Shown: piece by piece, positions 1 through 10,181 of the stretch | Position numbering within the stretch: position 1 is the first letter of the stretch | Layout of the letters: every line of letters starts with the position of its first letter | DNA from: Tribonema minus | Taxonomy: Eukaryota > Sar > Xanthophyceae > Tribonematales > Tribonemataceae | Reading direction: 5' to 3' | Length of the DNA stretch: 64,000 bases | NCBI GenBank assembly: GCA_017506865.1 | Contig: JAFCMP010000246.1 | Span: 62,001-126,000, forward strand | The notes under the pieces: model-generated | Told to the model about the DNA's origin: nothing | The model's database searches: none | What the model saw: only the letters and a program-made list of their open reading frames with translations | Position numbers and translations under genes: made by a program

Positions 1-3000
1 GCGCCCCCTGCCGCCGGAGCGCGTGCGCAGCAGCAGCGGGTGGCCGCCGCTGGACGCCTCCTTGAAGGTCTCCACGGCGACGGCGTCCGCGTACGTTTTT
101 GTTTTCTTGAAGGAGGCCAGCAGGTTCTGAGGGTGTGGGGGGCGGGGGGGCGGGGGGGCGGGAGGGGGGGGGTCAGTAGATTCGACACGACCGACGCTGG
201 GCGTTGCAGGGGGGTCTGACATTGGAGCTGCAGGGCTCTCGTCAGTGTTGCCATTGCATGTCCATTGCGGCGCGCGCGCATGGCAAGGCGCGAGTTGCAG
301 ATATGGATGCAGAACGCGCCAGAACGCGACGGCGCTCGCAGCGGCTCTGCTGGTGGAGCTGCGCAGAGAATGCGGCGCTGTGTTGCCCTACGCATCCTCT
401 ATGTACTCATGGACTTGGACGTGCCATATACTTTACTTGTGAAGTACATCCTGCATTGCGCAGCGCTGCACTTGCAAAGAAAAAGCTGCTGATTCTGTAG
501 CTGAGCGCTGCCGCACGCACGTCCTCTACTAGCATATACACGTGGACTTGTACTAACATACATGCTGTACCGCCTATCAAAGCTACTGTCCACAATGTAG
601 CTGAGCGCTGCTACATACACGCACCTGGTCGAGCATGTGCGCAATCTCGTTGGCGTGCGGCTTGAGCGCATTCCTGCGCTCCTCCGGCGAGAGCTCCTTG
701 AACGCGTCCAGCAAGCGCAGCGCGAGCGCCTGGGGACAGCGCCGGGCAAGGGTAGGTATAGGTATGCATTGAGGAACCGGTGGCCCCCTCCCGCCCTCCC
801 CCCCCCGGGCGCCTCACTCGCAGTATGATTAGGGGTCAGGGTGCGGCGGCGCCGAAGTTCAAGTTGTGCAACTCCACGACCACAAAGAATGGGCGATGCA
901 GCTTGCATAAACCTTCCTGAACCCAACCCAACCCTAGAAATGTACGGGGGCGTGCGCCAGCACAGAGAAGCTGCTTGACCCTGCCTGCTATGGATGGCGG
1001 CGCGCCGTTGCCGGCCGCTGCTTTGAGGGCTAGGCTTCCGGTTAGCTGCAGCATCTGCAGCCCACGCAGCCGTGGACCCCCCGCATGCGTGCGCATGGTC
1101 TCTTTGTACGGTGCTGTCCCTGCGTGACGCGCGTAGCATCACTTGCGCATGTTAATGCCACTGGTTGCGGCAGCCGTGACGTTCGCGCTTGCATTCACAA
1201 GCACGCGTGACTTTGACCGCTGCGTTACCTGTGACATGTTTACCACTGGCATTCATTCATTTGTTCATTCATTCATTCACTCATTCATTTACGTGTGTCT
1301 GTGCTCGCCGCTGCAGGTGGACGATGTCTACCCGACCGAGAAGGCCATGTGGGAGAACTGCCACGGTCTGGCGCGGTGAGTCACCAGCAACAACTTCAAG
1401 AAGCACTAAGTGGGTGCATTGAAGCTGGCATAGTAGGCCTGTTGGCATGCACGAAACCAGGATGCAGCACACCTCATGATTCTCAGCCGTAAACCTAGCC
1501 CAAATCCTAACTCCAACCTGGTGCTTCAGCCGGGAGCTGATACTCCTCATGTTATCCGACCCCAAACCTAGTACTTCAAGCAGCTGTTTTCCCGCCTCAT
1601 ACCTGATGTTTTAGCCGGGAGCTGATGTTGACCTCCCACCGACTGCTCGGCAGTATGAAGTCCTGGAGCAGGTCGTCCAGCGCCGCGTGCTGCGCGTGGG
1701 CAGGAGGAGCGTCGCACGGTCACAGATCTGTAGTTGAACTTGAAGTATGAGCACGCAGTGCTGGACCGGGGAGTGTACGCTCCGCCAGTGCACGAGGCTG
1801 GCCCAGCTGCTTCGCACGACTACAGCAAACAGCGCTCGAGGGGTAGCGAAGTGGCACTTCAACACTGCACCGCCAACTTCAACAGGGGGTGACGCACCTG
1901 CTCCTCCACCGTCTTGAAGTCGGCGTCCATGTAGTCGGTGACCTCCATCAGGAACTTGTAGCTCTCGAAGCACATGCTGCGGCGGCGCGGCGAGAGATTA
2001 CGGCGGCAATTGGCGCGTATATAAGGGGTGTGCCTACATGCAGGGGGCATGCGGTGCATGGCGTAAACGCTGGGGTGCAGGGGCATAGTCTGGGGGTCGC
2101 TGACCCTGATGCAGTTTTTGACGTGACTCGCTTCAGACCCTGACTCTGACCCTGACTCTGACCATCATCTCGCCCAGAACTTCAATACCGCCCTCATGAT
2201 GCCTGCGGCATATTAGGTTGCTGAAGCTAGTTGTTTTTGACTGTTCAAATCGTGCTTCCCGTAGAAATTGAATCCGCGTTCAAGGCCTTATGGTTAGGGT
2301 TATCGCCCAGAACCTTTAACGCCGCCCTCGTGATGCCTGCGGCATACCTCATTCCAGTGTGAACCGCAAAAGCCAGCACTCATGATGCAGGCCATACCTG
2401 CATGCCTGCATTCAGCGCCCTCCGCAGCGCGGATGACGGGGCGCTCCCATACGTACATAGAGCCTCATTCAACTCACGACGGCGCTCTTCCGCGCTCGCG
2501 CGCCTTCGTTCAACGCCCTGGGCGCAAAGGCCCCCATACCTACGTACATTCGTTCTCGAGGTGGTCCGCAAAGGCAGCGCTCATCACGGGGCTCTCCATG
2601 ATCTGATTCAACGACCTGATTAGATGAAGCGCCGCATCCCTACATACCTTCGTTCGACGTGTTCCGCAAAGGCAGCGCTCATCACAGGACTCTCCATGAT
2701 CTCCTTCAGCGACCTGAAATGAAGGCGCCGATACCTACATACCTTCGTTCAACAAGTTCCGCGAAGGCTGCGCTCATCACGGGGCTCACCACGATCTCCT
2801 TCAACAACCTGAAATGAAGGCCGCCATGCCTACGTACCTTCGTTCGACGTGCTCCGCGAAGGCAGCGCTCATCACGGGGCTCTCCATGATCTCCTTCGAC
2901 GACCTTGCGCAGACGCGCAATACCTACATACCCCTACATACCTTCGCTCGACATGTTCCGCGAAGGCAGCGCTCATCACGGGGCTCTCCATGATCTCCTG

Positions 3001-5888
3001 CGAGGAGCACCAGCGCTCCTTCTGTTTGTACTTCTCGCGCAGGAACGCCGCGCCGGGGCCGCTGCCCTCCTCCAGGGCCGTGCTCGACGTCCCGATGCGT
3101 ATGCTGCGGCGACGCAGGGCGACCAGTGGGTGTGTGTTACGCGCCGATAGTGACTAATTGGGTGGGGCAGGTTGGCGCACACGATACGCCGGGCTGAAGT
3201 GAAATGGGCAGCTTGCAGGAGGGGCATCTGTGCTGGGGCCGCTGCCCTCCTCCAGGGCAGTGCTCGACGTCCCGATGCGTATGCTGCGGCGACGCACGGC
3301 AACAAGGCGGTGGGTGGGTGTTGCAAGGTCAACACACATGGCTTCCTGGCGCAATACAGGGGCCAACCCCAGTGGTCTGCATTGATGAATGCTGCAATTA
3401 TAGGTACAGCTGGTGTTATTCGCTCAAAAGGATGTTCTCCACTGTCAGAGATTCGCCCCTGTCTATTGGTGTGTGACTGTCAGTCCATGGCTACGTGTGA
3501 AGCCGTGTTGAGTGAATGAAAGGCCGCAGTGAGTGGCTGTTCTTCAAAGCTGGTCGCACTGTGGCAGCGCTCAACATACCAGCCACTGGATGGTGTTGAC
3601 ATCATAGTAGATTGGCAGATTGCGTCAGCACATCCATCGATGGCACCATTGCATACATGAGACATCACGTACTACAAAAGGTGATCTGAAGTTGCATATC
3701 GACTGGTGTTACCATGGCAGCGCTTCTCCGCACAGTTCTGGCGCTGGTGAGGTCTTCAATCAGGGTCACCGCAACAGCAGTCTGGTGTGCTGCAGTGCGA
3801 AAGATGAAATGTGGTGATGTGAACTGGTTATCGTCACACATGGATGAGCTGACGTCTGAGACCACTGCAGCGCCCGTCGCATCCTCATGCGGCCCCAACA
3901 ACCACAACTGAGGTCTGCGGTCACCAGGACACATCTGACGGGGACCGTGCTGAGCATTGCTGTCATGGCCGAAAAACACCGCAATAGACGCTCACAAAAG
4001 GCGCGCGCGCCGACCCTGCCGAGGCGTACCCCCCTCACCTCCTCAGCAGCCGCTGCGAGACGTGCATGCGCGCGCTGCCGGCCGCCTTCTGCCCCCTCCC
4101 CCCCGCCGCCCCCCCCCGCCCCCCCCCCCCCCACGACGACGACGCGGCGGTGGAGGACCACGCCTTGCCCCACATGCGCCGCGACCGCACGAACGTGTCC
4201 CACATGCCGTGCACATGCATACACGCCAGGAGGTAGTGCGCGCGCGTGTCGAGCGCGAGCGCGCCGCCCTGCGCTGCGGCCACCAGAATAAAGTACTGCA
4301 GCGGCACAAGGCCAGGGAACGGGGGGGGGGGGGGGGGCGGCGGCCATGGTCAGTGTTACCAACGGCTTGGGGCTGCGCCGCGGCCACCAGAATAAAGTAC
4401 TGCAGCCGCAAGAGCGCAGGAATGGGGGGGGGGTTACAGTCAGTGTCGCCAACAGCTTGGGGCTGCGCCGCGGCCACCAGGATGAAGCACTGCGGCAGGG
4501 GTTGCGGAAAGCAGGGGGGGGGGGGGGGGGGGAGGTCAGTGTGCCGAGGGAACGGGGGGGGGGGGGCTGCGGTCAGTGGTGCTGACAGGTTCGGGGCTGG
4601 CATGGCCGCGGCCACCAGGATGAAGTACTGCGGCGGGAGCGCAGGGGGAGGGGGGGGGGGGGGGCTACGGTATGCGGTGCTGACAGGTTGGGGGTGGCAT
4701 GGCCGCGGCCGCCAGGATGAGGTTCTGGGGCAGGAGCGCAGGGAACAGGGGGGGGGGGGTGCGGTCACTGATGCAGTGTTGCCCATAGGTGGGGGCTGGC
4801 ATACGGTGCGTTCTCGGCAGCGGCAGCGTGCACGAGACTGCGGGCGGAGGGCGGCGCTGCGGCGCGGCCACCGGGATGAAGTGCTGCAGAACTGGGCGGT
4901 GGGACGACGCGGCGGCCGGGCGCGCAGCCCAACTTCAACTTGAAGAGCATTTCAGGAGCGTGGCCACGCACTGGTATGGCGAAACCGTAGTTGACGCCCA
5001 TGACGCGAACAAGTTTCGTCTACAAAGTTTTTTTTTTTGAAAGCGGATCTACTTCAAAAACAACTTAAAGTTGAGGAGCGTCGCCGCGTACTGGTATCGC
5101 GAACGCGTAGTTGACGCCCATGACGCGCACGAGCTCGCCGCCAATGTCGAGCGTGTCCTTGGCGTCGCGCAGCAGCAACCTACGTCAATCACAACTTCAA
5201 CTTAGAGAGCGCCGTCGCCCACGCACCGGTATTTCGAACGCGTAGTTGACGCCCATGACGCGCACGAGCTCGCCGCCGATGTCGAGCGTGTATTTGGCGT
5301 GTCGCGCAGCAGCAATGTACTTCAATTACAACTTCAACTTTGAGAGCGCCGTCGCCACGCACCGGTATCGCGAATGCGTAGTTGACGCCCATCACGATCA
5401 CGAGCTCGCCGCCGATATCGAGCGTGTCCTTGGCGTGTCGCGCAGCAGCAAACTACTTCAACTACAACTTCAACTTAGAGAGCGTCATCCTTGAGAGCGT
5501 TGTCGCCACGCACCGGTATGGCGAACGCGTAGTTGACGCCCATGACGCGCACGAGCTCGCCGCCGATGTCGAGCGTGTCCTTGGCGTCGCGCAGCAGCTT
5601 GAAGAGCGCCGCCGACGCGAACGCCGTCGCGACGAGCACCGAGAACCAGAACTGCCACGGCATGTACGCGAGGCAGTAGTCCTGCGACTCCGTGGTGGCG
5701 CCGGCCAGCTGCGACGGTGGAGGAGCGACGGCACGACAGTGCGGCTTGTGAAGCAAGAAGTTGAACCTGCAGCCAAGGAGTGGGGTTTTGGCTATGAGTG
5801 ACGGCGCGACAGCACCGAGAACGAGAACTGTCACATATACGCGAGGCAGTAGTCCTGCGACTCCGTGGTGACGCCCGCCAGCTGCGGC

Positions 5889-5919
<31 letters not shown>

Positions 5920-8114
5920 GCGGCGGATGAGCAAGGGCGCGGCAGCGTTGTGCCTGTGAGGCGAGGAGTTGAAGTCGCAGCCGGGATTGGGGGCACTTGC
6001 TGGGTCACCGCATGCCCCGGCATGTGCCATGTCATCCGAAGTCGATCGATTCACTCACGCTTTATGACCTCGCAATCGCTGGACTCTGGCGTGCGATCCC
6101 CACTGCCACCACACCCGCCAAGCCTGCGATCATCGTTCTCCATTCGCGCACTCTATCACTCTTCAGTCACGTGTTCATGCTCAAGTAGCACTCTTAAGGT
6201 TGCAACGCACCGTCCGGCAACAGCGCCGTGCGAATGGTATACCCCCCCCCCCCCCCCCAATCCCTCATGCAGCACACGCACTTCGAGCATCGTCATTCAC
6301 TCATGAAATTCACACACACATGAATTCATGTCCATTCGTCCACCCGCGCACCTGCAGGCCCAGCGCGATGCACAGAAACAGCGCCGTGCTGCCGGCGATG
6401 ACCGCGGCCTGCCCGCGCCAATCCACGTACCGCAGGTATTTCGCGCGCCAATCCTGCCGCGTCAGCGTGATCACGCGCAGCGCGCGGATCGGCATGGGCA
6501 TCTGTGCGCGAGGCGGAGCGCTGCTGTGTCAGCACGGGGTAGGCTGGTATGCTTTCATGGAGTGCACGATGGCACGAGGCTGGGCAGAGGGGGAGACGGC
6601 ACGCGCGAGGGGCAGCGGCGGCGCTGCTGCGCCGAGGCGGAGCGCTGCTGCATCATCGGGGGTACGTATGTATGCATGGTGCGCCGCCGGTGGACACACC
6701 GCGGTGACCGCGCTGCTGAATTCGTGTGCACGATCGACGTGCAGCGGAAATGCGACCAGGGTTGGGCTGAGTCGCGCCAGCGACGGAAGCTCAGTCACGG
6801 GCACCGAAGGCGTCAATGGAGCATGGCAACCGTGCCACATTCTGTGTGCGAGCTGTCGCCTGCGTTGAGCGTTGCTGCGCAGCGGGCCGTGCGCACACGC
6901 GCAGGCGCGCCGCGCTGCTGCTCTTTGTCGCTGAGCGCACCGCCGCTTACGTCGTGCGCGCACTGGCCGCACAAGCTCTGACACAGCATCGGTGCTGAGG
7001 GCTTGGGAGCGCGATACGCATGGCAACGTCGTGCATCTTCCCAGGTCTGTTGTGCCCGGCCTCGTGCATTTGTTGAAGAGCACAAGCATAGGGGACAATG
7101 CCGGTCGGCGTCAGGGGCACTTGATCTCTCGGGACACTGCGTGTCGATTGGCGGGAAGTCGCTGCACACATGTGACAGTTGAAGTCACATGATCAAGTTT
7201 ATCAGCACCTGTAGGCGAGATGTGAGAGTGCACCAGTTGGCTTCCTCTGCTGCCTTGGCATGAGAAGATCGCCGTGCATTTGACAACCATGACGGGGCAA
7301 TCCTGCCAGCTAGCGATGAAATTCAAACGGGCGCCTTCATGTACTAGTAGCTGCTACTGTACACAGTACAAGTAGTTTAGATGTGCCGTGTGCTCGAGGA
7401 GTTGGCTGTGGGCAGCGGCCACTGCGGAGCACAGGCTGCCAGACAGTGCTTTTCAACTGTAACGGCTACTTACATACATACCAGCATGGGAAGCAGTGCT
7501 TTGCAACTATAACGGTTACATACATACATACATACCAGCATGATGGGGAGCAGGCAGTAGCACCCCCACATCATCACCCAGCATGGGAAGTCTAGCTCCA
7601 GCTGTCGCATGCACTCCTGCACCGCAAACACCGCCAAATAGGCCATGTTCGCCACCCCCGAGGCGAAGCACAGCGGCGGCGACCGGGCCCTGACCAGCAT
7701 GTCGTTGCGCCTCTGCCACATGGCAGCCATCCATACACAGAAGGCAATTTCCAGTGCACTAAAGCACACCAGGAAGACCACGAAGCCCTGCGCAGCACGA
7801 GCACAGAGATGGGGCGATGCATGAGCGGTCCGCCATGACTGGAGTGCACAGCATGTCTAGATATGCACACATCGTGTGTAGTACTACGGGCTTCGACGGC
7901 ATCATGTACAGCGTCGCGAGTATGGCGGCGGTCGCAGTGGGTATCATGAAGAGGCCACAAGTGGCGGCAACGGAGTCGCCCGCTTTACATGATGCAAACA
8001 TGGCTTTAATGAGGAGGGCCGTGCTTAAACGCCAGACAAGGTGTGATCGTTGACCGCGTCGTATCAACACTAGGTAGGTGGATGAAGAAGAATACTCACT
8101 GAGGTCACCGCCAT
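1..8114 (-). CDS. Seven-transmembrane receptor fused to an RGS domain (3' end off window)
   Basis: Likely a plasma-membrane protein that stimulates G-alpha GTP hydrolysis, built like plant RGS1 and protist GPCR-RGS fusions. Minus-strand exons: 8114-8100 (MAVTS), 7787-7536, 6501-6352, 5708-5514, 4295-4039, 3103-2942, 1976-1898, 1689-1603, 729-625, and 126 to the edge. Phase is continuous through the 1603 exon. Residues 6-89 hold about three hydrophobic helices, the next two exons one each (IAGSTALFLCIALGLQ; WFSVLVATAFASAALF), and the 4295 exon starts with YFILVAAA and continues to the last helix. The RGS domain starts near SSQEIMESPVMSAAF and continues through CFESYKFLMEVTDYM and WEVNISSRLKHQ, which match the family core. 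The last RGS helix, expected between 1603 and 729, was not found. The two last exons (LLDAFKELSPEERRNALKP; LLASFKKTKTYADAVAVETF) are placed by splice sites and codon use only. Six of its introns carry splice-edge copies, listed separately. Confidence 0.82.
1317..1375 (+). other. Unassigned candidate plus-strand exon
   Basis: A 59-nt stretch preceded by ctgcag and followed by gtgagt reads VDDVYPTEKAMWENCHGLAR with GC-rich third positions. It lies inside the intron between the 1689-1603 and 729-625 exons of the minus-strand RGS gene, where the end of the RGS domain is missing. I found no partner exons on the plus strand, and the minus-strand reading meets a stop. It may be chance, a nested gene fragment, or a locally inverted piece. 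Confidence 0.25.
1505..1560 (-). repeat. Donor-edge copy of RGS-gene exon 1689-1603
   Basis: About 100 bp into the intron, the last codons of the exon (ISSRLKHQ) and its donor are repeated in diverged form. The copy keeps CACCAG followed by GTTGGAG. Confidence 0.7.
2164..2355. repeat. Two-copy intronic repeat, period about 135 bp
   Basis: Two copies of a stretch with tcgcccagaacttcaat and gatgcctgcggcat lie at about 2168-2217 and 2302-2355, between the 3103-2942 and 1976-1898 exons. I could not match the unit to a neighbouring exon edge, so it may be an older array or an independent minisatellite. Confidence 0.5.
2380..2935 (-). repeat. Donor-edge array of RGS-gene exon 3103-2942
   Basis: Four clear tandem copies (about 2545, 2643, 2738 and 2840) and about two decayed ones repeat the last 50-60 bp of the exon plus its donor, with a period near 100 bp. 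The real donor is CGAAG|GTATGTAG. Three of the four clear copies keep GAAG|GTAYGTAG, and one has lost it. Confidence 0.85.
3230..3300 (-). repeat. Acceptor-edge copy of RGS-gene exon 3103-2942
   Basis: Bases 3239-3299 repeat 3059-3119 almost exactly, covering the acceptor (CGCCGCAG) and the first 45 or so exon bases. The near identity suggests a recent duplication. It lies just upstream of the real acceptor in transcript orientation. Confidence 0.85.
4375..4895 (-). repeat. Acceptor-edge array of RGS-gene exon 4295-4039
   Basis: Five diverged copies (about 4385, 4475, 4610, 4705 and 4868) of the acceptor and first exon codons (YFILVAAA) lie upstream of the real acceptor. All five keep CAG immediately before the exon-like start. 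The units are separated by long G runs on the plus strand, which become C-rich pyrimidine tracts in the transcript. Confidence 0.88.
4930..5460 (-). repeat. Donor-edge array of RGS-gene exon 5708-5514
   Basis: Three full copies and one partial copy, with a period of about 145 bp, repeat the coding edge LDIGGELVRVMGVNYAFAIP and its donor. Each carries a spacer with aacttcaactt. The real donor is ACCG|GTGCGTGG; every copy still has GT at that place (GTGCGTGG, GTGCGTGGG, GTACGCGG, GTGCGTGG). Confidence 0.9.
5815..5905 (-). repeat. Acceptor-edge copy of RGS-gene exon 5708-5514
   Basis: The first codons of the exon (LAGATTESQDYCLAYM) are repeated upstream as LAGVTTESQDYCLAYM, followed by a stop codon, behind an intact CCGCCGCAG. 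The exon therefore has copies of its left edge on one side and of its right edge on the other. Confidence 0.88.
7470..7500 (-). repeat. Donor-edge copy of RGS-gene exon 7787-7536
   Basis: A short copy of the exon end keeps CATGCTG|GTATGTATG, about 50 bp into the intron, and a neighbouring stretch (aactgtaacggctac) is also duplicated. Confidence 0.6.
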
Positions 8115-9739
8115 TGCTGCTCAGCTATAGCTAGTATCGCCGGGCTGGCGGCACTCCCCGGCCTTAGTGCCCTTGACGCTCCTTGCCCTCGTAATGATTG
8201 ACGCGCATCTCGTCGCGTCTGCGGATCGGCGAGCAAGCACTTGGCGACGCCAGCAACACCAGTTTGGCGATTAGAGCGTTACAAAAAGTAACGGTGAACC
8301 GAGATACTTTTGCTGTCAAGAGCCCGTTGTATGCAATCGTACATGTTGTCACTAGCTCAGAGGGAAGAGGTCATCTCATCTCAGACTGTACACATTGCGC
8401 ACGACTCGGGTATACAGACACCATAGCCCTGGCCATGAGCCAGCTACAAGCCAACACTGGGCTGCATCATTTGGAGACAGTGAACTGCATGACATGCGGT
8501 AGCAGTGTATTGAGAATTCATTCAATCCGTCTCTGATTGCTGCTACTGCGCAAAAACATTGCGCCGCTGCTATACATTCTGATTGTGGGCCGAGGCCCGC
8601 CCAATTACAGGCGCTACTGAGGCAACGAGGCTCGCGCATGGCTTTAGCGCCTGTTCCTTCCTCGTGCGCCCAATATTTACCTGCTGTCATGTACTTTTAT
8701 TATATTCCACTTGTGGCTGTGGAAATGCCATGTTGTAGGTGTGTCGCCTTGTTCTCACTCTTGAATGTAGCATGCAAAGCTTGCACGCCACACCCCGCCC
8801 CCCACATCACCCCCAACAAAGCACCCGCAAGCGACTGTCCCCCACATACTAGCAGGGATACCAAACAAAGCTACAAGACTCTCCCCCCACAGACAGACCC
8901 GTCTTAGGGCCACCCAGCTCCACGCAGACTCCATCTCAAAGTTTTCATGCAGGCCAAGGTCACCATAATGGGCCCTGAACTGGAGATTGTGGCTATCTAC
9001 GTGAACCTGTCATGCAAAAACTATCATGTACTTTGACGTATTTGCGATTGTTGAGACACGTACCAACTGATGCCGGCTGTGACTACCAAAATTTAGCGCC
9101 CCCCCGGGCAGTTCTGTACAAGCCATCCTCGCCGACGCGGCGGTGAGCCTGCTGCGACAGAGCAGCTGGCAGGAGATTGCACTGCGCCGCTGCCGTCGCC
9201 GCAGAACACGCCGCGCAGAGCGCGCCGCACCACCACCGGAGCGCTGGCAGCCGTTGCCGCCTACAAACCTGGCGTCAGACCTGTCTCTCAGAAGGCGATG
9301 TTGCATTGCCGAGAGCGTCGTTGTCCGCTCAGCGCCGCCGAGCGTTGAAGCGGCCACCAGTGCCAGAGGACACATGCAGTGCGTCGCCGCAGTGCGTAGG
9401 TGTTGTCTCCGTGCTTTCCAGCCCAAGTCGCCTTCGAGGATTGGCAGCGCATGACACACTGCAGGACTGCCACTGCCGCCGCTGCCGCCAGTGCTGCCCG
9501 CGAGGAGCAGTGTCGTGCCCACGAGGTCGCCAGCGCCGCGGCACAACCAAGTGCGGTCCGCCATCGCCCACTGACGCCAAAGCACTTGTGCCGCTATGAC
9601 ACGCAGCAGCTGCCCCACCTGCTACCTCCTCAAGCCCCAGCAGGCACGCGACCAATGGGCGCGTAAAACGCAAACCTCACAAGGCCAGGCGCCGCCACAT
9701 GATCCGACCCTGGGCAGCGCCGCTCCCGAAGCGCGCATG
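8115..9739. other. Intergenic DNA between the phosphatase 3' side and the RGS gene start
   Basis: Both flanking genes are on the minus strand, so this should hold the RGS-gene promoter on its left side. Open frames of up to about 200 codons at 9010-9618 are Arg/Ser/Ala-rich, overlap on both strands and match nothing I know. No TATA box or RNA gene was seen. Confidence 0.5.
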
Positions 9740-10181
9740 TGCAGCGCGCTGCATTGGCGACCGTCCCGCCGCCGCAGCCGCCGCCAGCGCCACCAGAGCA
9801 CCCGCCAATGGCACGCGCCTCAGCTAGCGCCCAGGCGCTGCGCGGACAGCTGCTGCCGCTGCCGCCGCCGCCGCTGCCGCCGCCGCCACGACCGCCAGCG
9901 TCGCCACTGCTGCCGCCGCCGCCACGGCTGCCAGCGCCCCCACCAGAGCTCCCACCTACGGCATGCGCCAATGCGATCGCCCAGGCACGGCGCGGACGGC
10001 CGCTGCCACCGCCGCCGCTGCCGCCGCCGCCGCCACCATGGCCACCAGCGCCGCCAGAGCACCCACGTACGGCATGCGCCTCTACAAGCGCCTGGGCGCG
10101 GCGCAGACGGCCGCTGCCACCGCTGCTGCCGCCGCCGCAGCCGCGGTCAGAGCACCAGCCCGCGGCACGCGCGCGCCGCCG
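9740..10181. repeat. GC-rich minisatellite copying the phosphatase stop-codon end
   Basis: About four units of roughly 110-140 bp contain cacgcgcctcagctagcgcc-like blocks and GCC runs. The first unit overlaps the end of the last phosphatase exon, including its stop (GCGCTAGC), so the array looks like repeated copies of the 3' exon edge. It opens Pro/Ala- and Arg-rich frames on both strands that are probably not genes. Confidence 0.65.

Noticed and set aside
4346-4585. Gly/Arg-rich plus-strand frames around repeated LRRGHQ motifs
   Set aside because: They are the reverse reading of the acceptor-edge array of minus-strand exon 4295-4039, made of YFILVAAA copies and G runs.
3957-4943. A 328-codon plus-strand open frame
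   Set aside because: Arg/Pro/Gly-rich composition with G runs, overlapping a confirmed minus-strand transmembrane exon and its array.
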